64,000 bases of DNA from Brevundimonas sp. (lineage in GTDB: Bacteria; Pseudomonadota; Alphaproteobacteria; Caulobacterales; Caulobacteraceae), in contig JACVCC010000003.1 in NCBI GenBank assembly GCA_016742215.1, positions 186,001 through 250,000 of the forward strand, given 5' to 3'. This document shows, in pieces, positions 25,197 through 34,276 of the stretch. The notes beneath the pieces were generated by a model. That model did no database searches, had not been told where the DNA came from, and saw nothing but the letters and a program-made list of their open reading frames with translations. The translations under genes were made by a program, and so were the position numbers. Position 1 is the first letter of the stretch. Each line of letters begins with the position of its first letter.

Positions 25197-26411
25197 TCAG
25201 AGCTCCACGCCCAGATGCTTCGCCACGGCGAAGATGTCCTTGTCGCCCCGCCCGCACATATTCAGCACGACATCGCCGCCCTTGCCCACCTCTTTCGCGA
25301 TCTCGCCGACGCGGGCGAGGGCGTGGCTGGGCTCCAGCGCCGGGATGATGCCTTCCAGTTTCGAGCAGAGCTGGAACGCTTCCAGCGCTTCCTTGTCCGT
25401 GGTGGCGCGATACTCGGCCCGGCCGATGTCCTTCAGCCAGGCATGCTCCGGGCCGATGCCCGGATAGTCCAGACCGGCCGAGATCGAGTGGCCCTCGAGA
25501 ATCTGGCCATCCTCGTCCTGCAGCAGATAGGTCCGGTTGCCGTGCAGCACGCCCGGACGGCCGCCCTGGATCGAGGCGGCGTGGTCCGGACCGTCCAGCC
25601 CGTGGCCGGCGGCCTCGACGCCGATCAGGCGCACGCCGGCGTCGCCGATGAAGGGGTGGAACAGGCCGATGGCGTTCGAGCCGCCGCCGATCGCCGCCAC
25701 GCAGGCGTCCGGCAGCTTCTCCTTGCGCGCCAGCATCGAGGCGCGGACCTCGCGCCCGATGACCGACTGGAAGTCCCGCACCATGGCCGGGTACGGGTGC
25801 GGCCCCGCCGCCGTGCCGATCAGATAGTAGGTGTCCGCGACATTGGTGACCCAGTCGCGCATCGCCTCGTTCATCGCATCCTTCAGCGTGCCGCGGCCCG
25901 AGGTCACCGGAATGACCTCCGCGCCCAGCAGCTTCATGCGGAACACGTTGGGCTGCTGCCGCTCGACGTCCGTGGCGCCCATGTAGATCACGCAGGGCAG
26001 GCCGAAGCGGGCGCAGACTGTGGCGGTGGCCACGCCGTGCTGGCCTGCGCCGGTCTCGGCGATGATCCGGGTTTTGCCCATCCGCATGGCCAGCAGGATC
26101 TGGCCCATGCAGTTGTTCACCTTGTGGGCGCCGGTGTGGTTCAGCTCATCCCGCTTGAACCAGATGTCCGCCGCGCCGAAGTGGGCCGTCAGCCGTTCGG
26201 CCAGATACAGCGGGCTCGGCCGGCCGACATAGTCGGTCAGGAAGCCGTCCAGCTCGGCCTGGAACGACGGATCCGCCTTCGCCGCCTCGTAAGCGTCGTT
26301 CAGCTCATGGATCAGCGGCATCAGGGTTTCGGCCACGAACCGCCCGCCATAGGGGCCGAAGCGCCCCTCTGCGTCGGGCCAGGCGTAGTCGTTGGGCAGG
26401 ATGGCGTTCAC
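25197..26411 (-). CDS. trpB: Tryptophan synthase beta subunit
   Basis: A 404-residue PLP enzyme that condenses indole with serine. The PLP lysine is K97 in [10 protein letters not shown]; the glycine-rich phosphate-binding loop is [13 protein letters not shown] and the C-terminal NMCGRGDKD is present. It forms the alpha-beta complex with TrpA, whose gene lies 0.5 kb downstream in the same operon. It starts 32 bases after trpF. Confidence 0.97.
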   Translation of the reverse strand: MNAILPNDYAWPDAEGRFGPYGGRFVAETLMPLIHELNDAYEAAKADPSFQAELDGFLTDYVGRPSPLYLAERLTAHFGAADIWFKRDELNHTGAHKVNNCMGQILLAMRMGKTRIIAETGAGQHGVATATVCARFGLPCVIYMGATDVERQQPNVFRMKLLGAEVIPVTSGRGTLKDAMNEAMRDWVTNVADTYYLIGTAAGPHPYPAMVRDFQSVIGREVRASMLARKEKLPDACVAAIGGGSNAIGLFHPFIGDAGVRLIGVEAAGHGLDGPDHAASIQGGRPGVLHGNRTYLLQDEDGQILEGHSISAGLDYPGIGPEHAWLKDIGRAEYRATTDKEALEAFQLCSKLEGIIPALEPSHALARVGEIAKEVGKGGDVVLNMCGRGDKDIFAVAKHLGVEL

Positions 26412-26443
26412 GGTCAGGGTCTCGCGCGGGGAGGCGGCGGAAA

Positions 26444-27085
26444 TCAGGCGGTGCGAACCGCAGTCAGGAAGGCTGCGATCCGGGCCGGGTCCTTAACACC
26501 CGGCGCGCTTTCCACGCCAGAGGACACGTCCACGAGGGGAGCGCCCGTCGTCCGGATCGCTCCTGCGACATTGTCGGGATCCAGCCCGCCGGCGAGGAAC
26601 CACGGCCGCCCGAATGATCGCCCGGCCAGCAGGCTCCAGTCGAACGACGCCCCCACCCCGCCGGGCAGGGCCGAGCCCTCGGGCGGCTTCGCATCGAACA
26701 TCAGGTGATCAACGACCGGCTCCCAGCCCCCCGCCGCCTCGATGTCCTCCGCCGTGCGAACCGACAGAGCCCGGATGATGCCGGCGCCGGTCAGGGTCCG
26801 GACCTGCGCCGCCCGCTCCGGCGTCTCCTTGCCATGCAACTGGATCAGGTCCGGCTTCAGGATCAGGGCGATCTCGGTCAGCAGGGCGTCGTCGGCATCC
26901 ACCGTCACGGCCACAATCTTCGCCTTGCCGCGCGCCTGCTCGAACAGGGTCGCGGCGTGGAGGGGCTCGATGTGGCGCGGGCTCCTCGGAAAGATCACCG
27001 CCCCGACGAAGGCGGCCCCGCCCCCCAGCGCCGCGTCCAGCGTCTCGGTCGTGGTCAGGCCGCAAATCTTGGCCCGAGCGCTCAC
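26444..27085 (-). CDS. trpF: Phosphoribosylanthranilate isomerase
   Basis: A 213-residue TIM barrel catalysing the Amadori rearrangement of phosphoribosylanthranilate. The catalytic Cys is C8 in AKICGL, with MFDAKP supplying the acid and [11 protein letters not shown] and DVSSGVE binding phosphate. The start is GTG 27085, overlapping the stop of the upstream pseudouridine synthase (GTGA), which indicates coupled translation. Confidence 0.95.
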   Translation of the reverse strand: MSARAKICGLTTTETLDAALGGGAAFVGAVIFPRSPRHIEPLHAATLFEQARGKAKIVAVTVDADDALLTEIALILKPDLIQLHGKETPERAAQVRTLTGAGIIRALSVRTAEDIEAAGGWEPVVDHLMFDAKPPEGSALPGGVGASFDWSLLAGRSFGRPWFLAGGLDPDNVAGAIRTTGAPLVDVSSGVESAPGVKDPARIAAFLTAVRTA

Positions 27086-27822
27086 GGCTGGCCTGCGAAG
27101 ATGGCGTCGATCTCCGCCTGATCCAGCAGCCGCCAGTCGCCGGGCGCGAGATCGTCAGGCAGGGCGAGGCCGCCCAGCCGCTCGCGGTGCAAGGCCTCGA
27201 CGTGGTTGCCCACGGCCGCGAACATCCGGCGCACCATGTGATAGCGGCCCTCCGTCACCGACACCCGGGCCTCGGTCGGCGTGACCACCTCCAGCAGGGC
27301 CGGTTTCAGCGGCTTGTCGTCGCCCTCCAGCATCAGTTCGCCCGAGGCGAACAGGGCGCCCTCGGTTCCGGCGAGCGGCCTCGCCAGCGTCGCGCGATAG
27401 ACCTTGGCGACGTGCTTCTTCGGCGAGATGACCCGGTGCAGCAGATCGCCGTCGTCGGTCATGAGCAGCAGGCCCGACGTCTCCTTGTCCAGCCGGCCGA
27501 TGGTCGAGATGGCCGGATCGCGCCGCCGCCAGCGGTCGGGCAGCACGTCATAGACGAGCGCCCCGTCCTCCTTGTGCGAACAGGTCATGCCCAGCGGCTT
27601 GTGCAGCAGGATGACGATGCCCTGCGGCGGATCCAGCGGCTCGCCGTCGATCTCCATCCGCGACGGCAGGTCCGGCGTGACCGGGATACGCTTCGACACA
27701 TCGGTCAGATCCACGCCGTCCAGCACGATCCCGCCCGCCTTGCCTAGCCGCGCCATCTCGTTGCGCGAGCCATAGCCAAGCGAGCTGAGGAGCTTGTCGA
27801 CGCGGGAGGTGGGGGTCTTCAC
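27082..27822 (-). CDS. RsuA-family pseudouridine synthase
   Basis: A 246-residue enzyme that isomerises uridine to pseudouridine in ribosomal RNA. Residues 1-55 form an S4-like RNA-binding domain (VDKLLSSLGYGSRNEMARL), and the catalytic Asp is D112 in GRLDKETSG. RYHMVRRMFAAVGNHVEAL is the C-terminal family block. The size fits RsuA/RluE-type synthases; the precise target nucleotide (16S U516 for RsuA) is not certain. GTG 27822 overlaps the stop of the upstream methyltransferase gene (GTGA) and the stop overlaps trpF. Confidence 0.9.
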   Translation of the reverse strand: MKTPTSRVDKLLSSLGYGSRNEMARLGKAGGIVLDGVDLTDVSKRIPVTPDLPSRMEIDGEPLDPPQGIVILLHKPLGMTCSHKEDGALVYDVLPDRWRRRDPAISTIGRLDKETSGLLLMTDDGDLLHRVISPKKHVAKVYRATLARPLAGTEGALFASGELMLEGDDKPLKPALLEVVTPTEARVSVTEGRYHMVRRMFAAVGNHVEALHRERLGGLALPDDLAPGDWRLLDQAEIDAIFAGQP

Positions 27823-28718
27823 TTCACCGCCTCGAACAGCTTGTAGCCGCCCGCGTCGGCGACCATGCGCACGCGCTTGAAGGCCTCGTTCAGTTCGGCC
27901 TCGTAGGGCAGATGGCGATTGGCGACGATCCAGGCGACGCCGCCCTTCTTCAGCAGGCCGGCGGCCTTGCGGATGAAGGCCTGTCCCAGCCGGCGATCCT
28001 CGGCCCCGCCATCGTGGAAGGGCGGATTGCTGACCACGAAATCGCGGTCGCCGGTCTCCTCGACCAGCCGCACATCGGCCTGCTCGAAGGTCGCGCGCGG
28101 ATCCTCGATGTTGCGGCGTGCCGCCTCGACCGCGCGGCGATCCAGATCGATCAGGTGCAGCCCCGTCACGGCGGGCGAGCGCAGGGTCACGACCGACAGG
28201 GCGCCGTAGCCGCAGCCCAGATCGACGCCCGCGCCCTTCATCGGCGGCAGATGCTCCGCCAGCAGGGCCGAGCCCGGATCGATCCGGTCCCAGGCGAACA
28301 CGCCCGGCTGCGACCAGGCTTCCAGTCCCGGCACGATGCGCGGCGCGCCGCCGGCGATCGCCTCTTCGATGCCCGTCAGGATGTCCGGCCTGATCACCAC
28401 GCAGCGCCGATGGTGGGCCTTGGCCGTCTCGCCGATCTCGACGCCGAACGCCTGAAGTTCCTTCTTCAGCCGGGAGCCGCCCTTGTCCTTGGGAGCCATG
28501 ACGTCCAGCCGTCCGCCGGCCTTCAGCGCCCGAAGCGCCAGCGCCAGGGTGTAACGCCGCTCCAGCACGCCGGGCGGGGCATAGACCATGATGTCGTCGA
28601 CCGAGCCCTCGGCGACGTCCTCCAGCGCGGGCGCGCCGGGGATCAGCGGCGAAACCTGCGTCGCCGCGCCGGGAGGATCGAAAACGACCGGCGGCCGGCC
28701 ATAGAGAAGCGTCGTCAT
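27819..28718 (-). CDS. Class I SAM-dependent methyltransferase, RsmC-like
   Basis: A 299-residue protein with a weakly conserved N-terminal half and a C-terminal Rossmann methyltransferase domain: VDLGCGYGALSV binds SAM and VVSNPPFHDGG is the NPPF active-site motif of enzymes that methylate exocyclic amino groups of guanine in rRNA (RsmC, RlmG). Its target is therefore probably a ribosomal guanine. It is the first gene of the operon that continues with the pseudouridine synthase, so two rRNA-modification genes are coupled. A 64-base gap separates it from divergent recQ. Confidence 0.85.
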   Translation of the reverse strand: MTTLLYGRPPVVFDPPGAATQVSPLIPGAPALEDVAEGSVDDIMVYAPPGVLERRYTLALALRALKAGGRLDVMAPKDKGGSRLKKELQAFGVEIGETAKAHHRRCVVIRPDILTGIEEAIAGGAPRIVPGLEAWSQPGVFAWDRIDPGSALLAEHLPPMKGAGVDLGCGYGALSVVTLRSPAVTGLHLIDLDRRAVEAARRNIEDPRATFEQADVRLVEETGDRDFVVSNPPFHDGGAEDRRLGQAFIRKAAGLLKKGGVAWIVANRHLPYEAELNEAFKRVRMVADAGGYKLFEAVK

Positions 28719-28782
28719 GACTTCTCCCTAGCGGAGGCGGCGGGCCGGTGACACCCCGGAACAAATCCGGCACAACCCCGCG

Positions 28783-30648
28783 ATGCTCGCCGACTCAGTT
28801 TCCGCCCCGACCGCGCCGACGCTGGCCGATGCGCGCGCGACGCTGGAGCGGGTCTGGGGTCATGCCGACTTCCGGGGCCTGCAGAGTGAGGTCGTCGGTG
28901 AAATTCTCGCCGGTCGGGATGTGCTGGCGGTCCTGCCGACCGGCGGCGGCAAGTCGGTCTGCTACCAGATCCCGGCCATGCTCCGGCCCGGCCTCGGACT
29001 GGTGGTGTCGCCCCTGATCGCCCTGATGACCGACCAGGTCGAGGCCCTGAAGCAGCAGGGTGTCTCGGCGGCGAGACTGGATTCGGGCGTATCGATGGAC
29101 GACCGTTCGGCCATCTGGCGTGCGGCGAGGGCGGGCGAACTCGACCTGCTGTATGTCTCGCCCGAGGGACTGGCCCAGCCGCATCTGATCGATCGCCTTC
29201 ACGATCTGCCGCTCAGCCTGATCGCCATCGACGAGGCGCACTGTGTCTCGCAATGGGGACATGACTTCCGGCCGGACTACCGGACGCTCGGCAAGCTGGC
29301 CGAGCTCTTCCCCGGCGTGCCGCGCATCGCCGTGACCGCGACCGCCGACGCCCGGACGCGGGAGGACATCGTCCGCTCCCTGCGCCTCGATGGCGCGCGG
29401 GTCATCGTCGACAGCTTCGCCCGCCCGAATCTTCAGCTCTCGGCCATCCGCAAGGAGAACGCCTCGCGCGCCCGCACCGACGCGGCGGTCATCGATCTGG
29501 TGCGCCTGCGCCGGGGCAAGTCCGGCGTCGTCTACTGCGGCTCGCGCGACGGCTGCGAGCGGGTGGCCCAGGCCCTGCGGGACGCCGGGACCAACGCCAT
29601 CGCCTATCACGCCGGCATGGACGCCAGGGAGCGCGACAAGCGCCTCGAGCGCTTCCTGGCCGAGGACGGGGCGGTGATGGTGGCGACCATCGCCTTCGGC
29701 ATGGGGGTGGATAAGGCCGACGTCCGTTTCGTCATCCACGCCGATCCGCCCGGTTCGCTCGAGGCCTACTGGCAGGAGATCGGCCGGGGCGGTCGCGACG
29801 GCGAACCGGCCGAGGGCATCACCCTGTATGGCCCCTCCGATATCGCCTGGACGCTGAAACGCCTCGATGCCCGGCCGATGGCCGAGGAGGTCAAGGCGGT
29901 CCAGGTCCGCAAGGCCCGCCAGCTGTTCGCCATGCTGGATGGCGCGGTGTGTCGTCCGCAGGCCGTCCGGCGCTACTTCGGCGAGACCGATGCCCGGCCC
30001 TGCGGCGTCTGCGACCTGTGTCAGGACCCGCCGGCGATGTTCGACGCCACCGTGCTGGCCCAGAAGGCGCTGGCGGCGGTGCAGCGGCTGGGCGAGCGCT
30101 TCGGCAAGACCCGCGTGCTGGACCACCTGACCGGCCGGACGAAGGAGGTCCAGCCGTGGGAGGCCGGACTGTCGACCTGGGGCATCGGCAAGGACACGCC
30201 GCTACACACCTGGCGCGATGTGATCGACCACCTGATGTTCGAGGGTCTGCTGGTCGAGGATCCGAACGACAACAAGCCGCTGGTCATGCTGGGCGATCCG
30301 GAGGCGGTGCGCGCCGTCTATCGCAACGAACGCATCATCGAAGTCCGCCTGACCCCGGCCCGCGTCGCCGCCCCGCGCGAACGCGTCCGCAACGGCCGCA
30401 ACGCCGCGCTGGAAACCATGGACGCTGATGTCCGCGCCCGCTTCGAGACCCTGCGCAACTGGCGTCGCGAACGCGCCGCCGAACAGCGCGTGCCGCCCTA
30501 TGTGATTTTCCAGGACAAGACCCTGCTGGAGATCGCCCTGGCCGAGCCGGGCGACCTGCATGCGCTGGAGCACATTCCGGGCGTGGGCCAGTCGAAGCTT
30601 GAGCGCTACGGCAAGGGCGTACTGGCGGCGCTGTCGGCCGCCGCCTGA
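28783..30648 (+). CDS. recQ: ATP-dependent DNA helicase RecQ
   Basis: A 621-residue 3'-5' helicase that unwinds forks and recombination intermediates. Walker A is LPTGGGKSVCYQ, the DEAH box is AIDEAHCVSQWGHDFR, and QEIGRGGRDG is motif VI. The RecQ C-terminal zinc site keeps its four cysteines (VCRPQAVRRYF then PCGVCDLC), and an HRDC domain closes the protein (about residues 530-610). No clear Shine-Dalgarno precedes ATG 28783. The gene ends one base before the stop of convergent htpX. Confidence 0.95.
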   Translation: MLADSVSAPTAPTLADARATLERVWGHADFRGLQSEVVGEILAGRDVLAVLPTGGGKSVCYQIPAMLRPGLGLVVSPLIALMTDQVEALKQQGVSAARLDSGVSMDDRSAIWRAARAGELDLLYVSPEGLAQPHLIDRLHDLPLSLIAIDEAHCVSQWGHDFRPDYRTLGKLAELFPGVPRIAVTATADARTREDIVRSLRLDGARVIVDSFARPNLQLSAIRKENASRARTDAAVIDLVRLRRGKSGVVYCGSRDGCERVAQALRDAGTNAIAYHAGMDARERDKRLERFLAEDGAVMVATIAFGMGVDKADVRFVIHADPPGSLEAYWQEIGRGGRDGEPAEGITLYGPSDIAWTLKRLDARPMAEEVKAVQVRKARQLFAMLDGAVCRPQAVRRYFGETDARPCGVCDLCQDPPAMFDATVLAQKALAAVQRLGERFGKTRVLDHLTGRTKEVQPWEAGLSTWGIGKDTPLHTWRDVIDHLMFEGLLVEDPNDNKPLVMLGDPEAVRAVYRNERIIEVRLTPARVAAPRERVRNGRNAALETMDADVRARFETLRNWRRERAAEQRVPPYVIFQDKTLLEIALAEPGDLHALEHIPGVGQSKLERYGKGVLAALSAAA

Positions 30649-30649
30649 C

Positions 30650-31636
30650 CTAGCCCCACGGACCGCGTTTGACGGTCGAGGCCGGCGTGTCCGAGGTCGG
30701 GACGGCGGTCGAGGCCGGGCGGGGCTGGGTCGCCGGAGGGGCGGCTTCCATCACCGGCGCGGGGCGGACCGGTGTGCGGCCCATCTTCATCGCCAGCTCG
30801 GTCAGCGCCCGCACGCGATTGCCGGTCGCCGGGTGGGTCGAGAACAGGTTGTCCGCGCCCTTGCCCGCCAGCGGGTTGATGATGAACAGCTGGCCCGAGG
30901 CCGGATTGCGTTCGGCGGTCGGATTGTGGATCCGCTTCGCGTAGGCCTCGATCTTCTGCAGGGCCGAGGCGAGGGCGTTGGGGTCCTGCGCGATCTCGGC
31001 GCCGACGCGGTCGGCCTCGTATTCGCGGGCGCGGCTGATCGCCATCTGCACCAGACCGGCGGCCATCGGGGCGAGGATCATCAGGGCCAGTGTGCCGATG
31101 ATGCCGCCGGGCCGTTCGCGGTCGTCGCCGCCGCCGAAGAACAGGGCGAAATTGGCCAGGGCCGCGATGGCGCCGGCGATGGTGGCGGTGACGGTCATCG
31201 TCAGGGTGTCGCGGTTCTTCACATGCGCCAGCTCGTGGGCCATCACGCCGCGGATCTCCTCGCGGGTCAGCATGTCCAGCAGGCCGGTGGTGGCGCAGAC
31301 GGCGGCATTCTCGGGATTGCGGCCGGTGGCGAAGGCGTTGGGCTGGTCGTTCGGGATAATGGCGATCATTGGTCGCGGCATGCCGGCGTCGCGGGCCATC
31401 TGCAGGGTGTCGGCGACATAGGTGCGGACCACGGCGTTCGGGTGGCTCTCGTCCACCGGCTGGGCGCGGTACATCCTCAGCACGATCTTGTCGGCGTTCC
31501 AGTAGCTGAACACGTTCATCCCGCCGGCGACCACCAGGGCGATCAGCATCCCGGTGGCGCCGCCGATCATGTAGCCGATGCCCATGAAGATGGCGGTCAG
31601 CGCCGCCAGCAGGGCGAAGGTCTTGAGGTGGTTCAT
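30650..31636 (-). CDS. htpX: Protease HtpX homologue
   Basis: A 328-residue inner-membrane zinc metalloprotease involved in quality control of membrane proteins. Membrane segments lie at about residues 7-25, 28-45, 148-168 and 178-195. The zinc motif HELAH (H134, E135, H138) faces the cytoplasm, and the third ligand Glu lies in [10 protein letters not shown]. The C-terminal tail after about residue 285 is a Pro/Ala-rich linker, an addition compared with Escherichia coli HtpX. Divergent from the SDH assembly factor gene with 86 bases between. Confidence 0.95.
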   Translation of the reverse strand: MNHLKTFALLAALTAIFMGIGYMIGGATGMLIALVVAGGMNVFSYWNADKIVLRMYRAQPVDESHPNAVVRTYVADTLQMARDAGMPRPMIAIIPNDQPNAFATGRNPENAAVCATTGLLDMLTREEIRGVMAHELAHVKNRDTLTMTVTATIAGAIAALANFALFFGGGDDRERPGGIIGTLALMILAPMAAGLVQMAISRAREYEADRVGAEIAQDPNALASALQKIEAYAKRIHNPTAERNPASGQLFIINPLAGKGADNLFSTHPATGNRVRALTELAMKMGRTPVRPAPVMEAAPPATQPRPASTAVPTSDTPASTVKRGPWG

Positions 31637-31680
31637 TCGTCGCTCGAATACCGGTCACTGGCGCATGAAGCGCGCTGATC

Positions 31681-31694
31681 CAATTTGCGAATTG
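31681..31694. promoter_or_regulatory. Inverted repeat between divergent htpX and SDH assembly factor genes
   Basis: CAATT-TGCG-AATTG is a perfect five-base inverted repeat in an otherwise GC-rich region, lying 45 bases upstream of the htpX start and 29 bases upstream of the GTG at 31723. It is a possible operator for either gene; no known motif was recognised. Confidence 0.25.
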
Positions 31695-31722
31695 CAACGC
31701 ACTGGCTCAAGGCAGGGACGCT

Positions 31723-31983
31723 GTGACCGATCATCCCACCCCCGACACCCCGACCGAGACCGACGCCGCCGCGGAAATTGCGCCCGCGTTCAACGCCGAT
31801 GTGCCACACGCGACGCCCGAGCGTCCTCTGACCGAGGCCGCGCGCCGCGCCTTGCTGGAGGCGGCCGAACGTCGCGCCGCTGCCGAGCAGGCCGAACTGG
31901 CGACCGAGCATGGCGGTCCGCGCGGTCCCGAGCCCACCCGCTACGGCGACTGGGAGAAGAAGGGCCTCGCGGTCGACTTCTGA
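31723..31983 (+). CDS. Succinate dehydrogenase assembly factor 4 family protein (DUF1674)
   Basis: An 86-residue soluble protein with a disordered, acidic N-terminus and the conserved C-terminal motif GGPRGPEPTRYGDWEKKGLA-VDF that defines the DUF1674/SdhAF4 family. In mitochondria this protein protects flavinylated SdhA during assembly of succinate dehydrogenase; the bacterial role is inferred by homology. The start is GTG 31723 with a moderate GGCAGGGA upstream. No sdh genes are in the window. Confidence 0.88.
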   Translation: MTDHPTPDTPTETDAAAEIAPAFNADVPHATPERPLTEAARRALLEAAERRAAAEQAELATEHGGPRGPEPTRYGDWEKKGLAVDF

Positions 31984-32041
31984 TCGCGGCGAACGGATCT
32001 GACCGAACGGCGTTAACCCTGTCGTTCAGGAGAGCCCGTTC

Positions 32042-32470
32042 ATGATCCGCACCTTCGCCGCCCTCGCCGCCGTCTCCCTGCTGGCCTGCGCCGGCGCCGC
32101 CTCGGCCCAGACATTCGCGCCGTCGTGGGGGCAGCCGGTCTATCTCGACGCTTGGGGTCGCCCTGTCGGCGGCACGCCGCTGTCCGAGGTCGAGACCCGG
32201 TCCTACGTCGAGACCGGTCGCTGGGCCGACGGCTATCACGAGCGGCCCTATGTCTATGTGCCGGGCCGCGCCCCTCACTACCGTTACGAGGGCTATCGGT
32301 CCGGCTACCGCTACGACCATGGCTGGAGTGACCGCTATCGGAGCAGGCCATACCAGGGCTATCGCGACGAGTGGGGTTATAACGACGACCGCGCTCGCCC
32401 CGGTCGGCAGGGCTATGTGAATCGCGGCCGCGATCGCTACGACGACGCCCCCTATTTCTACGACCGGTAG
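32042..32470 (+). CDS. Secreted Tyr/Arg/Gly-rich protein of unknown function
   Basis: A 142-residue protein. Residues 1-22 are a signal peptide (ending ASAQ). The mature part begins with a conserved-looking PVYLDAWGRPVGG segment and then becomes low-complexity, rich in Tyr, Arg, Asp and Gly (HYRYEGYRSGYRYDHGW and similar). Strong AGGAG at 32028-32032, partly covered by a small hairpin CCTG/CAGG (32018-32030). The next gene encodes a related low-complexity secreted protein, so the two may share a role in the cell envelope or matrix. Function unknown. Confidence 0.68.
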   Translation: MIRTFAALAAVSLLACAGAASAQTFAPSWGQPVYLDAWGRPVGGTPLSEVETRSYVETGRWADGYHERPYVYVPGRAPHYRYEGYRSGYRYDHGWSDRYRSRPYQGYRDEWGYNDDRARPGRQGYVNRGRDRYDDAPYFYDR

Positions 32471-32569
32471 GGTCGAACAGGGTTAAATTGGCTCCTCTCC
32501 GGGGAATACCGGTGATCGGTCTCGCGCCTGCGGTGCAAGCACGGGCCTTCTGGTCTCCAGCGTCGATAA

Positions 32570-32590
32570 CGGCTCCTGAAACGGAGTCCG
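32570..32590 (+). promoter_or_regulatory. Hairpin covering a Shine-Dalgarno
   Basis: CGG-CTCC (32570-32576) can pair with GGAG-TCCG (32583-32590) around the loop TGAAAC, with one mismatch. GGAG at 32583-32586 is the only ribosome binding site for the ATG at 32595, so a formed hairpin would repress translation. Confidence 0.4.
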
Positions 32591-32594
32591 TGAC

Positions 32595-33446
32595 ATGCGC
32601 ATGTTCACCGCGGCCGTCGGCGCCGCCCTGCTCGTCCTCATCGCCGGTCCCGCCCTCGCCGGAGAGCGTGGCGGCGGTCGTGGCGGCGGGCATCACCCTC
32701 AGCCGCCCCAGCCCCCGCGTCCTGCGCCATGCTGTCATCACGGCGGCGGCAATACAAACGTGAACGTCAATGTGAACGCCCAGGCGAGCGCGCAGGCCTA
32801 TGCCTCTGCTGGCTCCTACCTCAACGCCCGCGCCTATGACGTCGGTTCGATCCGGGGTCACGGCGGCTACGGCGGCGTGATCTACACCGGCGGCGGGTAC
32901 GGCGGGGACGCCGGCGGCTATGTCGGCGGCGGCGCGATCTATGACGAAGCCGCGCTGGACGGTCCGGCCTGTCCGTCGGCCCCCTTCGGCTATGTCGTCA
33001 CCGGCTTCGGCCGCGATGAACGACGCCCGTCCCGGTGTAGCTATCGCGGTCGCGACGACGGCTACGATCGTGGCGGCCGGTACGGCTACAGCAGCCGGCA
33101 CGAGAGCTACGAAGAGAGCCGCTACGAATATCGCGAGCGGTACGAGGAGTACGGCGCCTCGGCCTATTACGAGGATCGCGGCGGCTATGGCCACGGCGGC
33201 TACGATCGTGACGACCGGCATGACGGTGGCCGCGGCCGGGATTACGACCGGGACTATGACCGGGGCTGCAACTGCCGCCGTGACCGCGACCCGGCGCCCT
33301 ATCCGGTCCCTCACGCCGAACCTCACCGGCCTGCGCCGGAACACCTCGGCTACTACGGCGACCTGCCGCCTCCGGGAAACATTCCGCCCCAGGCGCCGCC
33401 GCGCGGCGGCTATCCCTACCGGCAGGAGGCCGGCGAGCGGGGCTGA
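32595..33446 (+). CDS. Secreted Gly/Tyr/Arg-rich low-complexity protein
   Basis: A 283-residue protein with a signal peptide of 22 residues (ending PALAG). The mature sequence has zones: a His/Pro/Gly-rich start with a CC pair, an Asn/Val alternating tract NTNVNVNVNAQASAQAYASA that could form a beta strand or amyloid-like segment, a Gly/Tyr zone, a short ordered-looking zone with two Cys (GPACPSAPFGYVVTGFG), a long charged Tyr/Arg/Glu zone and a Pro-rich tail. It resembles structural or matrix proteins in composition only. Convergent with pyrF, two bases between stops. Leader hairpin at 32570-32590. Confidence 0.68.
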   Translation: MRMFTAAVGAALLVLIAGPALAGERGGGRGGGHHPQPPQPPRPAPCCHHGGGNTNVNVNVNAQASAQAYASAGSYLNARAYDVGSIRGHGGYGGVIYTGGGYGGDAGGYVGGGAIYDEAALDGPACPSAPFGYVVTGFGRDERRPSRCSYRGRDDGYDRGGRYGYSSRHESYEESRYEYRERYEEYGASAYYEDRGGYGHGGYDRDDRHDGGRGRDYDRDYDRGCNCRRDRDPAPYPVPHAEPHRPAPEHLGYYGDLPPPGNIPPQAPPRGGYPYRQEAGERG

Positions 33447-33448
33447 GG

Positions 33449-34189
33449 TCAGACGAGGGCGATCGATTCCGCGATCGCCAGCGCCGCCTCGCGCGGATCG
33501 GCCGCGGCCGTGATCGGACGACCCACCACCAGATGGGTCGCGCCGTCCCTGAGCGCCTGTTCCGGTGTCGCGGCGCGGCTCTGGTCGTCCATCGCCGCGC
33601 CGACGGGCCGGATGCCCGGCGTCACGATGAGAAAGTCCGGGCGACCGGCGGCCGTGGCGATCTCGCGCACGCGCCGCGCCTCCTGCGGACTGGATACGAC
33701 CCCGTCGATGCCGGCGTCGAGCGCCTGACGCACCCTCAGCTCGACCAGTTCGGCCGGCGACAGGCTATGATCGTCAGCGGCGACATCCTCGGCGGACAGG
33801 CTGGTCAGGACCGTCACGCCCAGCACCTTCAGGCCTGAGCCCTCGGCTCCTCGACGCGCGGCGGCCATGACCTGCGGTCGGGCATGGACCGTCAACAGGT
33901 CGCAACCGGCTCCGGCCAGACCCGCAGCGGCCTTCTCCACCGTCGCGCCGATGTCGTGGAGCTTCCAGTCGAGGAACACCCGACGACCTTCACCCTTCAG
34001 GGCGCGAGCGAGGCTCATGCCGTCCGTGGCGAACAGCTGCAGGCCGATCTTGTAGAAGCCGACCGCGTCCTGAACCCGGTCGACGAGGGCGTGGGCCTCG
34101 TCGGTGGTCGGGACGTCCAGCGCGCAGATCAGGCGCGGATCCGGCTCGCGGTTCGGCGCGACGTCGACAGTAAGGGCGTGGTCGGTCAT
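33449..34189 (-). CDS. pyrF: Orotidine 5'-phosphate decarboxylase
   Basis: A 246-residue TIM barrel making UMP from OMP. The active-site block reads VFLDWKLHDIGATVEKA, keeping the Asp-x-Lys-x2-x-Asp arrangement; most family members have DLK where this one has DWK. VTPGIRP and HLVVGRPITAA bind the phosphate. ATG 34189 precedes about 16 extra residues before the ICALDVP start of the fold. Not linked to other pyr genes here. Confidence 0.94.
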   Translation of the reverse strand: MTDHALTVDVAPNREPDPRLICALDVPTTDEAHALVDRVQDAVGFYKIGLQLFATDGMSLARALKGEGRRVFLDWKLHDIGATVEKAAAGLAGAGCDLLTVHARPQVMAAARRGAEGSGLKVLGVTVLTSLSAEDVAADDHSLSPAELVELRVRQALDAGIDGVVSSPQEARRVREIATAAGRPDFLIVTPGIRPVGAAMDDQSRAATPEQALRDGATHLVVGRPITAAADPREAALAIAESIALV

Positions 34190-34276
34190 CGACGGACTCC
34201 GGCGAACCGGCTAGACCTTGGGCAGGAGGGCTGCGCGCGTGTCGCCGGTCGGGGTTTTCAGGGGCGAGGTCAGCAC

